Program-made: the position numbers and the translations under genes
In this document: positions 7,035-12,926 of the stretch, piece by piece
Numbering within the stretch: the stretch's first letter is position 1
Layout: every line of letters starts with the position of its first letter
The notes under the pieces: generated by a model
What the model was told of the DNA's origin: nothing
Database searches by the model: none
What the model saw: only the letters and a program-made list of their open reading frames with translations
Virus record (IMG/VR): IMGVR_UViG_3300038557_000059
Location: 1-28,146 of that record
DNA: 28,146 bases
Reading direction: 5' to 3' (one strand)
Origin: a virus

Positions 7035-7507
7035 CGGCCGCCGCGACCAAGCCTCGCGCGGCTGCGCGCCCGGCCGGCCTCACGCGCCTCGTTGTCGCCA
7101 TCCAGGCCTGTCGGCGCAAGGTGGACGGGCTGGAGGATGACATCACTTGGCGCGCCTGGTTGGCCAAGGTGACGAGCGGGGAGACCAGTCTGCGCGCCAT
7201 GGGCGGGCGAGATCTCGGCCGCGTGCTGGATGCGCTGCACGCCGCCGGCGCGCCACGGCCGGGCGGCGGGTCGCACCGCTCCCGCTACACCAATGACGAG
7301 CAGATGCGGATGATGCGCGGCCTTTGGATCGAGCTGCACGAGACCGGGCGCGTCACCAACCCCTCGGAGGAGGCGCTGGGCGCCTTCATCCGCCGCCAGA
7401 CCAAGCAGGACATGGGCTCGCTGTCGGCCGCCGATGCGGCCCGCGTGATCGAGGCGTTGAAGGCCATGTTGAAGCGGCCCGCACCGGCCAGCCGGAGGGG
7501 CGCATGA
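7031..7507 (+). CDS. gemA: gp16/GemA-like regulatory protein (DUF1018)
   Basis: 158 aa from GTG 7031, which overlaps the Gam stop (GTGA); the long open frame upstream of it is the shadow of gam. Residues 16-75 follow the DUF1018/GemA pattern (LTRLVVAIQACRRKV, then ITWRAWLAKVTSGETSLRAM, then LGRVLDALHAAG). Residues 85-150 form a second helical part starting YTNDEQMRMMRGLW. In Mu, gp16/GemA modulates host gene expression and DNA topology. Placement between gam and mor matches Mu order. A conserved family, but its biochemistry is poorly defined. Confidence 0.85.
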   Translation: MTAAATKPRAAARPAGLTRLVVAIQACRRKVDGLEDDITWRAWLAKVTSGETSLRAMGGRDLGRVLDALHAAGAPRPGGGSHRSRYTNDEQMRMMRGLWIELHETGRVTNPSEEALGAFIRRQTKQDMGSLSAADAARVIEALKAMLKRPAPASRRGA

Positions 7508-7794
7508 GCGGCACGTATTACGATTGGCGGGCGATCCGCTACGCTCCCCGCAACGGGCGTCACGTCTTCATCGGTTGGTGGGACCGTGATGGCACCTGGC
7601 AAGAGCGCTACGCCCGCTGGGATGCTAGGTTCACCTGGCGCTATGACGAAGCCTCCGAGCGGGAGTGGTACGAAGGCGCCTGGACGGACGACACGGTCGA
7701 GCACTGGGGCTGCCAGGAGCGCAGCAGCTTTTTCCCCACACACTTCCGCCACGTGCCCAAGGCCCCTCCGCCGCCACCGAGGCCGCCCGCATGA
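7504..7794 (+). CDS. hypothetical Trp-rich protein, 96 aa
   Basis: 96 aa from ATG 7504 with ATGA overlaps. It is extremely rich in aromatic residues (WWDRDGTW, RYARWDARFTWRY, WYEGAW) and ends with FFPTHFRHVPKAPPPPPRPP. The C-terminal THF-x-xVPKAPPPP resembles the end of DUF551-like phage proteins (THWMPLPEPP). This suggests a small beta-rich domain of unknown function. No catalytic motif visible. Confidence 0.62.
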   Translation: MSGTYYDWRAIRYAPRNGRHVFIGWWDRDGTWQERYARWDARFTWRYDEASEREWYEGAWTDDTVEHWGCQERSSFFPTHFRHVPKAPPPPPRPPA

Positions 7795-8213
7795 AGATCC
7801 ACCAGGACATCAAGCGCGGCCCCATTATCGCCCCGGCGCCGGTCCGCCTGAGGGCGAACCTACCGGGCGTCTCGGATCATGCGCAGATCCGGGCGGCCGA
7901 GCGCCTGCCCCGCCGCCTCAAGCGCTCGGACTGGCTCCAGCTCGTGCTCGACATCCTCGATCGCCGCGCCGCGCTGCTGCACGTCCGGATGGCGGGCATG
8001 GAGCGGCGGGAGACCTGGCTTTGCCTGGTCGCCGACGCGCCGATGCGCGTCATCTGGGCGCCGGAGACGGCGATGGTCCTGACCCTTATCGCCCCACGTG
8101 AGCGCAGCCTCTCCCACACCTTGCGGCACGACGACGCCAAGGCCTCTGGCCCGACCAAGCCTCAGCCGCGCCGGCAGGGCCGGATGGATCATGATTGGGC
8201 GGAGGCACCATGA
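7791..8213 (+). CDS. hypothetical protein, BrnT/DUF4258-like pattern
   Basis: 140 aa from ATG 7791 (ATGA both ends). Residues 28-45 read SDHAQIRAAERLPRRLKR, similar to the H-x4-R-x2-ER opening of DUF4258/BrnT-type small ribonuclease folds, and residues 89-108 (MRVIWAPETAMVLTLIAP) resemble the closing strands of the same folds. No antitoxin gene is next to it: the neighbours are a Trp-rich protein and the Mor-like activator. The similarity is short and could be superficial, so the product is best called hypothetical. Confidence 0.62.
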   Translation: MKIHQDIKRGPIIAPAPVRLRANLPGVSDHAQIRAAERLPRRLKRSDWLQLVLDILDRRAALLHVRMAGMERRETWLCLVADAPMRVIWAPETAMVLTLIAPRERSLSHTLRHDDAKASGPTKPQPRRQGRMDHDWAEAP

Positions 8214-8614
8214 CGCTCGATCGCTCCGTCATGCGCGGCTGGCCCGCTAGCCTGGTCGAGATCGCCGAACTGATCGACATCCCGGCCACGCTGCGCCTGG
8301 TGGATGCCTATGGCGGCATGACGCTCTACGTGCCCGAGAAGCTGGACCCTGCGCACCGGCTCGTGCAATCCATCGGCATGGCGGCGGCGGAGCTGCTCAT
8401 CGGCCGCTACGGACTCGAAAAGATCGAGGTGCCGACGCTGCACATGGCGCGCACCCGTAAGGCCCTGATCGCCTCGGCGGAGGGCCCGACCCATAAGGTG
8501 GCCCGGGCGCTCGGTTGCACCACGCGCTGGGTCCGCATGGTCCGCAGTGCGGCCTTGCCAGATCCGCGCCAGCCGGATTTGTTCGCACCCCCGGAAGACC
8601 ACGCGGCGGAGTAG
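8210..8614 (+). CDS. mor: Mor/C-family transcriptional activator
   Basis: 134 aa from ATG 8210, which has GGAGG at 8201-8205 and overlaps the previous stop; a TTG at 8195 in frame is less likely. The Mor signature is clear: a helical dimerisation region (about 15-70) with YGGMTLYVP at 34-42, then a C-terminal helix-turn-helix at about 93-112 (THKVARALGCTTRWVRMV). In Mu, Mor activates the middle promoter and its relative C activates the late promoters. Only one such gene is present here, at the end of the early block and directly before the lysis genes. It probably does both jobs. It ends in TAG. Confidence 0.9.
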   Translation: MTLDRSVMRGWPASLVEIAELIDIPATLRLVDAYGGMTLYVPEKLDPAHRLVQSIGMAAAELLIGRYGLEKIEVPTLHMARTRKALIASAEGPTHKVARALGCTTRWVRMVRSAALPDPRQPDLFAPPEDHAAE

Positions 8615-8638
8615 CGGCCGGAACTGCTTCCTCCGCCC
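8605..8638 (+). promoter_or_regulatory. candidate late-activator site upstream of lysis genes
   Basis: The 72-base gap between mor and the endolysin gene carries at 8619-8638 the motif cggaaNNNNttcctccgccc, with a ggaa-N4-ttcc palindrome at 8620-8631. The same motif recurs at 17161-17180. An outer inverted repeat ggcggag (8605-8611) / ctccgcc (8631-8637) surrounds it. The gap corresponds to the place of C-activated Plys in Mu. No convincing -10 box was found; GCTAAC at 8655-8660 is the nearest weak candidate. Activator binding is inference. Confidence 0.5.
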
Positions 8639-8686
8639 GATCAACCCGGGGCGGGCTAACCACGACACCTCAATCGGAGGTGCCCC

Positions 8687-9439
8687 GTGGAAGACAATTT
8701 CCTCATCACCGCAATGGGTCTGAAGTTCCTCTACGCCGCCGTGGGCGTCTATGCGGCCGTCATGGTGACGCGATGGCTGGACCGGCGCGCCGGTATCGTC
8801 TTCCGGGACATCGCGGCCAATCTCAGGCACTCGCCCACCGCCGCCGGCATCTACTTCGGCGCCCGCATCCTCGGCATCTGCATCCTGCTCGGCATGCTCG
8901 TCGGCTGCGGCTCCGCCCAGGCCAGCAGCTTCCCGACGCGGTATGACGCCCAGATCCGCGCCAGCGTTGAACGCTGGTGGCCCGATCATCCCGACTGGAT
9001 CGCGTGGCGCGCGCAGCTCTTCCAGGAAAGCCGGCTGAACCCCCTGGCAGTCAGCCCGGCGGGTGCCGCGGGCCTCGCGCAGTTCATGCCCGGCACCTGG
9101 CGCGACATGGTGCGCCACATGCGCCTGCCGCCCGGCGTCTCCCCCCATTCCGAGATTGCGATCGACGCGGGGGCCTTCTACATGGCCCGTCTGCGCCGCA
9201 CCTGGTCCGCCCCGCGCCCATCGCAGGAGCGTCACTTCCTCGCCCAAGCCAGCTACAATGCCGGCCCGGGGAACATCATCAACGCGCAGATGCTCTGCGG
9301 CGGCGCCCGGGATTGGGTGGACATCGCACCCTGCCTGTCGCGCGTGACCGGCCCGCGCCACAGCGCCGAGACCATCGGCTACGTCGCCAGCATCATACGC
9401 TGGCGCGTGCGGATGATGGCTGAGGGCGCAAGCCTGTGA
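8687..9439 (+). CDS. holin-like/lytic transglycosylase fusion endolysin
   Basis: 250 aa from GTG 8687, with GGAGG at 8676-8680. Residues 11-28 and 57-73 are membrane segments separated by an Arg-rich loop, so the loop is probably cytoplasmic, with both the N-terminus and the catalytic domain in the periplasm. LVGC at 71-74 also fits a lipobox. From about residue 84 a lytic transglycosylase (SLT) domain follows: catalytic E114 in QESRLNP, AGLAQFMPGTW (128-138), ASYNAGPG (188-195) and ET-x3-Y. It cleaves peptidoglycan during lysis. The first 70 residues resemble stand-alone small two-TM proteins that precede the endolysin in related Mu-like phages, hence the fusion reading. Rz/Rz1 follow. Confidence 0.88.
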   Translation: MEDNFLITAMGLKFLYAAVGVYAAVMVTRWLDRRAGIVFRDIAANLRHSPTAAGIYFGARILGICILLGMLVGCGSAQASSFPTRYDAQIRASVERWWPDHPDWIAWRAQLFQESRLNPLAVSPAGAAGLAQFMPGTWRDMVRHMRLPPGVSPHSEIAIDAGAFYMARLRRTWSAPRPSQERHFLAQASYNAGPGNIINAQMLCGGARDWVDIAPCLSRVTGPRHSAETIGYVASIIRWRVRMMAEGASL

Positions 9440-9900
9440 TGCTGGGCTGGCGCCTCTATCTCGGCCTCGCGCTGCTGGCACTGGCGGCCGGCACCGCGCT
9501 CTGGGTGGGCGTCACCTGGTCCCGCCTGGAGCGCAATGCGGCCGATGGGGCGCGCCGGGCCGAGATCGCCGAGGCATCGGCCAGCCGCAACGCCGCGGCG
9601 GTGGCCGAGCTCACCCAAGCCCACGCTGCCGAGATGGTGGCCGTCACTGAGCGCATCCAGGCCGCCGAGGCTGAGCGCCAGAGGCTCGAAACCCAGTTGG
9701 AGGCTCTCCGTGCCGATCCCTCGCATTCTGCGCTGGCTGCTCCCGTGCTTGATCTTGCTGTTGACCAGCTGCGCCTCCGTCGCGCCGGCACCGGAGGTGA
9801 GGGTGGTCCGGATGGCGCCCCCGCCAGCGCTGCTGGTCCCGCCCGCCCAGCCGAGCCTGCCGCCGCCCGGGGCGCGCCTGACCCAAGGCCGCATCGGTGA
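9439..9900 (+). CDS. Rz: Rz-like inner-membrane spanin
   Basis: 153 aa from ATG 9439 (TGATG junction; GTG 9436 is an equally placed alternative). It has an N-terminal membrane anchor at about 4-26 (WRLYLGLALLALAAGTALWVG) followed by a long Ala/Glu/Arg coiled coil at about 30-95, the layout of i-spanins. The C-terminal 55 residues are Pro/Ala/Gly-rich and overlap, out of frame, the Rz1 gene. In lysis, Rz bridges the inner membrane to Rz1 in the outer membrane and fuses them. Rz proteins diverge strongly, so assignment rests on topology, cassette position and the embedded lipoprotein. Confidence 0.8.
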   Translation: MLGWRLYLGLALLALAAGTALWVGVTWSRLERNAADGARRAEIAEASASRNAAAVAELTQAHAAEMVAVTERIQAAEAERQRLETQLEALRADPSHSALAAPVLDLAVDQLRLRRAGTGGEGGPDGAPASAAGPARPAEPAAARGAPDPRPHR

Positions 9901-9976
9901 GCTGCTGCTGCAATACGACGCGGCCCTGAACGCCGCCGTCGCCCAGCTGCGCGCCATTGCCGCCCTGTACGACTGA
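9710..9976 (+). CDS. Rz1: Rz1-like outer-membrane spanin lipoprotein, embedded in Rz
   Basis: 88 aa from GTG 9710 in the +1 frame relative to Rz, with TTGGAGG at 9697-9703 six bases upstream. It starts MPIPRILRWLLPCLILLLTSC: a basic N-terminus, a hydrophobic core and a lipobox LTSC (Cys at residue 21), followed by a Pro-rich mature part (APAPEVRVV, PPPALLVPPAQPSLPPPG) and a helical end. This is the classic Rz1 design. It overlaps Rz by 191 bases and extends 76 bases past its stop. A longer open frame upstream in this phase has no start with a ribosome site. Confidence 0.85.
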   Translation: MPIPRILRWLLPCLILLLTSCASVAPAPEVRVVRMAPPPALLVPPAQPSLPPPGARLTQGRIGELLLQYDAALNAAVAQLRAIAALYD

Positions 9977-10001
9977 CCACGTTCCACGGAGAGAGCCGCC
10001 T

Positions 10002-10373
10002 GTGTCCACGATCACGCTGAACGACGTCTGGGCCTGGTGGCCGCTGATCACAACGCTGGGTGGGGGCGGCATGGCCTATCTGCTGTGGCGCTTCCGGGGG
10101 GAGTTCGCCACCAAGGCGGATCTGGCCGCGCTGGCCAGCGACAGTGCGCAGACCGGGCGTCGGATCGAGAAGATCGAGCGGGATCTGCAGCACCTGCCCA
10201 GCAAGGAGGACATCCACCGCCTCCAGCTCGCCATCACGGAGATGAACGGCAAGCTCAACGAAATCCGCGCGGAATCGCGCGGGGATCGGGACCTGCTGAC
10301 CCGTGTCGAGGCGGCCCTGACCCGCCATGAGGACATCCTGGCCAGCGCCAGCCGCCCCGGAGGCCGCACGTGA
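10002..10373 (+). CDS. DUF2730-type membrane-anchored coiled-coil protein
   Basis: 123 aa from GTG 10002, with CGGAGAG around 9988-9994. It has a membrane segment at about 10-31 (VWAWWPLITTLGGGGMAYLLW) and then a charged coiled coil (RRIEKIERDLQHL, RLQLAITEMNGKLNEIR). This matches the DUF2730 family found next to the lysis/terminase junction of Mu-like phages. Function unknown; a lysis-associated or membrane role is possible because of its location. The 25-base gap before it is one of the few breaks in the operon. It ends overlapping the next GTG. Confidence 0.78.
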   Translation: MSTITLNDVWAWWPLITTLGGGGMAYLLWRFRGEFATKADLAALASDSAQTGRRIEKIERDLQHLPSKEDIHRLQLAITEMNGKLNEIRAESRGDRDLLTRVEAALTRHEDILASASRPGGRT

Positions 10374-10726
10374 CCCATCGTGAGCCCATGGCCGAGGCGT
10401 GGCGCGCACATCTGCGCATCGCCATCCTCCGCGCCCTCAATGACGATCCCGGCAAGGCCGGCAATGAAAGCCTGCTGGTGGACCTGGTTCAGGCCGTCCA
10501 CATCAGCGCGGACCGGGACCAGGTGCGTGATGAGCTGCTCTGGCTGCACGAGCGGAACCTGGTCCAGGCCAATGTGGTGCGCGGCTCCATGGTCGCGCTG
10601 CTGACCGAGCGCGGCGCCATGGTGGCCGAGGGCAAGCGGACCGAGGAGGGTGTGAAGCGCCCGAACGTCACCGCCCAGCTCGCACGCAAGGCGCTGAAAA
10701 TCTCTCTCGACGATCTGAAGTACTGA
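10370..10726 (+). CDS. VpaChn25_0724-type winged-helix phage protein
   Basis: 118 aa from GTG 10370 (GTGA overlap, CGGAGG at 10358-10363); ATG 10388 is a shorter alternative. The pattern RIAILRALNDDPGKAGNESLL, then DRDQVRDELLWLHERNLVQ, then MVALLTERGAMVAEGK is that of small winged-helix proteins found in Mu-like phages before the terminase (VpaChn25_0724 family). Its role is not established; DNA binding is expected from the fold. It is followed by the DUF1804 protein at a TGATG junction. Confidence 0.77.
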   Translation: MTHREPMAEAWRAHLRIAILRALNDDPGKAGNESLLVDLVQAVHISADRDQVRDELLWLHERNLVQANVVRGSMVALLTERGAMVAEGKRTEEGVKRPNVTAQLARKALKISLDDLKY

Positions 10727-11226
10727 TGGCCCATCCCCCGGAGACCACGGCGAAGCTGCGCGCGGCCTACGTCTATGAGCGGCTGGGCCTGGAGGCGGCA
10801 GCCGAGAAGGCCGGCGTGTCCATCGCCAGCGCCCGCCGCTGGAAGCGCGACGCCGAGAGCGCCGGCGACGACTGGGACCGCGCGCGCTCCGCCGCCCGGC
10901 TGGCCGGCGATGGCAATTCGTTGCTGAGCCAGATGATCCTGGATGACTACCTGACCATGCACCAATCCACGATCGAGGGCGTGAAGGATGCGGCTGACAT
11001 GACGCCGCTCCAGAAGGCCGAGGTCATGTCCCGCCTCGCCGACGCCTTCACCAAGACCATGGCGGCGGTCTCGAAGGCCTCGCCGCAGCTCAACCGGCTG
11101 GGCGTGGCGACGGACGTCCTCCAGCGCCTCTCGCGCTACGCGGCGGAAGTGCATCCGCATCTGGCACCGGCGCTGCTGGAGGTGCTGGAGCCCTTCTCGG
11201 TCGAGCTGGCGCGGGAGTATGGGTGA
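10726..11226 (+). CDS. DUF1804 protein, probable small terminase subunit
   Basis: 166 aa. The N-terminus (MAHPPETTAKLRAAYVYERL, then EAAAEKAGVSIASARRWKR) is the DUF1804 signature with a helix-turn-helix, and the rest is helical. In Mu-like phages this family sits just before the large terminase and is regarded as the small subunit that recognises packaging DNA. Here four unrelated genes separate it from the large subunit at 12923. Junctions are TGATG on both sides. Confidence 0.82.
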   Translation: MAHPPETTAKLRAAYVYERLGLEAAAEKAGVSIASARRWKRDAESAGDDWDRARSAARLAGDGNSLLSQMILDDYLTMHQSTIEGVKDAADMTPLQKAEVMSRLADAFTKTMAAVSKASPQLNRLGVATDVLQRLSRYAAEVHPHLAPALLEVLEPFSVELAREYG

Positions 11227-11693
11227 TGAAATGCCTCACCGTCTGGCAGCCATGGGCCAGCATGATCGTGCTGGGCATCAAGCCCTATGAGTTTCGCGGC
11301 TGGGCCGCTCCGAAATGGGTGCAGGGCCAGCGCATCGGCATCCATGCCGGCGCCCGCCTGACGCGTCGCACGGAGGTGGATGAGCTGCTGGACGGCCTCC
11401 GAATGGAGAAGGCGGGCATGGGCCTGCCCACGACGCTCCAGGTGGATGCTGCGATTGCCTTCTTGGAGGAGGTGATTGTCGGCCACTGCATGGGCCTCCC
11501 GACCAGTGCCGTCATCGGCACCTCAACCATCGGCCGGCCAGTGCTGGCAAAGGACCTGGCCGAGCTGCGCGCCGACAGTGACCGCGTGGATCACACGAAA
11601 TGGGCGTGGCCCATGCTTGACGTCCAGCGTGCGCTTCCGCCGCGCCCGGCGACGGGCGCGCAGGGCTTCTGGAATTGGCGGGGAGAGCTGTGA
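11226..11693 (+). CDS. ASCH-domain protein
   Basis: 155 aa from ATG 11226 (TGATG; GTG 11223 in frame is possible). The start MKCLTVWQPWASMIVLGIKPYEFRGW is the opening of an ASCH domain (PUA-like fold), in which the G-x-K-x-x-E-x-R stretch lines the ligand pocket; RIGIHAG at 37-43 is the next strand. ASCH proteins bind RNA or nucleosides, and some are N4-acetylcytidine amidohydrolases; which applies here cannot be told. It is the first gene of an accessory block between small and large terminase and may be cargo rather than packaging machinery. Confidence 0.8.
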   Translation: MKCLTVWQPWASMIVLGIKPYEFRGWAAPKWVQGQRIGIHAGARLTRRTEVDELLDGLRMEKAGMGLPTTLQVDAAIAFLEEVIVGHCMGLPTSAVIGTSTIGRPVLAKDLAELRADSDRVDHTKWAWPMLDVQRALPPRPATGAQGFWNWRGEL

Positions 11694-12394
11694 TGGATGA
11701 TCTCGACACCATCAAGGCCCGCATCCGAAAGCTGATGGCCCGCACAACTGCCAATGGCTGCACCGAGGCTGAGGCGATGGCGGCGGCCGCGAAGGCCATG
11801 GCGATGATGCGCGAGCACGGGCTCTCGCCGGATCAGATCGAATGCGGCCAGCACAGCATCCCGCTCGGCCGCCGCCGCGCGCATGTGATGGACCTGCTGT
11901 GGAGCCGCATCGCCCACGTGTGCCGCTGCCAGAACTGGCGCGCGGATGACGGGCGCGTCTGGCATGTCGTCTATTTTGGCCGGGAGCCCTGGCCCGAGAT
12001 CGCGGCCTGGCTGCATGGCGTGGTGCAAGGCGCGCATAAGCGCGGCATGCGGGACTTCACCAAGGGCGGCAGCTACAAGGCGCGCCGCACCAACAAGACC
12101 CGTGCGGCCGCGCGGCTCGCGTTCAGCGAGGGCTTCGTGCTCGGCGTCAATCGCCAGCTGCTGGATCTGCTGCTGCCCGCCGAAGAGGCGGAGCGCGCGG
12201 CTGATCAGGCCCTCGCGAAGCGGGCGCTCGATGCGCTGGGCATCGAATTCGGGAAGGCGAAGGGGCCGAAGCTGGGCGGCGGCGGCGGGCAGTTTGAGCG
12301 GGACCGCATCGCCGGGGCGATCAGCGGCCGCGGGACCACGCTGCATTGGGGTGTCGGGAAGGCCGCGCAGGGTCGGATTGGAGGCTCTGCATGA
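11693..12394 (+). CDS. DUF2786 domain protein
   Basis: 233 aa from ATG 11693 (TGATG junction). Residues 3-50 match DUF2786: IKARIRKLMARTTANGCTEAEA, AAKAMAMMREHGLSPDQIE. Residues 60-160 form a second domain with YFGREPWPEIAAWLHGVVQGA and a basic stretch (KARRTNKTRAAARLAFSEGFVLG). The C-terminus is Gly-rich and basic. DUF2786 proteins occur widely in phages and plasmids; their function is unknown, and DNA binding is often suggested. It is part of the accessory insert before the large terminase. Confidence 0.78.
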   Translation: MDDLDTIKARIRKLMARTTANGCTEAEAMAAAAKAMAMMREHGLSPDQIECGQHSIPLGRRRAHVMDLLWSRIAHVCRCQNWRADDGRVWHVVYFGREPWPEIAAWLHGVVQGAHKRGMRDFTKGGSYKARRTNKTRAAARLAFSEGFVLGVNRQLLDLLLPAEEAERAADQALAKRALDALGIEFGKAKGPKLGGGGGQFERDRIAGAISGRGTTLHWGVGKAAQGRIGGSA

Positions 12395-12693
12395 TCGTCG
12401 TCCGCGTGGAACTGCACAGTGCGATCACCGGCCAAGTCACCGAGCTGGCCCGGATGCACATCAGCAACGAAAGCGGAGGCGGGCGGCTGCGTGACTACTC
12501 CGTGGCATCGTTCACGGGGCGTTCAACGGCGCAGCTGAACCGCCAGCGGGTGCAGCGGCAGGCGCGCGTCGAGTGCTGGCCGAGTGCGGAGCTTCATGTG
12601 TGGAACCTGGTGGCGGTCGCGCTCGCCAGCATGGACTACGGCATCATTCGGCCGGCATCGGTGCGGCCGGACCCGAGAGTGAGGAGCGGCTGA
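12391..12693 (+). CDS. conserved small phage protein, 100 aa, unknown function
   Basis: 100 aa from ATG 12391 (ATGA overlap). The opening MIVVRVELHSAITGQVTELA, the middle ARMHISNESGGG and the later VASFTGRSTAQLNRQ and LHVWNLVAVALASM form a pattern I recall from many alphaproteobacterial prophages without any assigned role. The predicted fold is strands followed by a helix. It ends at a TGATG junction with a small membrane protein. Confidence 0.68.
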   Translation: MIVVRVELHSAITGQVTELARMHISNESGGGRLRDYSVASFTGRSTAQLNRQRVQRQARVECWPSAELHVWNLVAVALASMDYGIIRPASVRPDPRVRSG

Positions 12694-12926
12694 TGTCCGA
12701 CCTCGATCGGCTTGCCTACCTCATCGGCGCCGGCGTCATCACGCTGGCCTTCCTCGCCCTTGCGGTGCTTGGTTGCGTGATCATCTGGGCGGCGCTCACC
12801 GCGACCTGGGAGGTAGCGCGCCAGCTGTGGCGCCATCACGTGACCCTGGGAAGGAGCCGGGCCGAATGGCAGGCCACACCCGGGGAGGCCTGGTTCAGCG
12901 CATTCTGGCGGTCGGTGCAGAGATGA
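12693..12926 (+). CDS. small membrane protein, 77 aa
   Basis: 77 aa from ATG 12693. One strong membrane segment lies at about 8-37 (LAYLIGAGVITLAFLALAVLGCVIIWAAL), long enough for a single pass with an extended helix. A basic, Trp-rich C-terminal tail follows (RQLWRHHVTLGRSRAEW). It lies directly before the large terminase (ATGA overlap). It could be a holin-like or superinfection-related membrane peptide; nothing in the sequence decides this. Confidence 0.68.
   Translation: MSDLDRLAYLIGAGVITLAFLALAVLGCVIIWAALTATWEVARQLWRHHVTLGRSRAEWQATPGEAWFSAFWRSVQR

Noticed and set aside
8195-8614. TTG 8195 as start of the Mor-like gene
   Set aside because: ATG 8210 has GGAGG at 8201-8205 and the usual ATGA overlap; the TTG start would place that ribosome site inside the gene.
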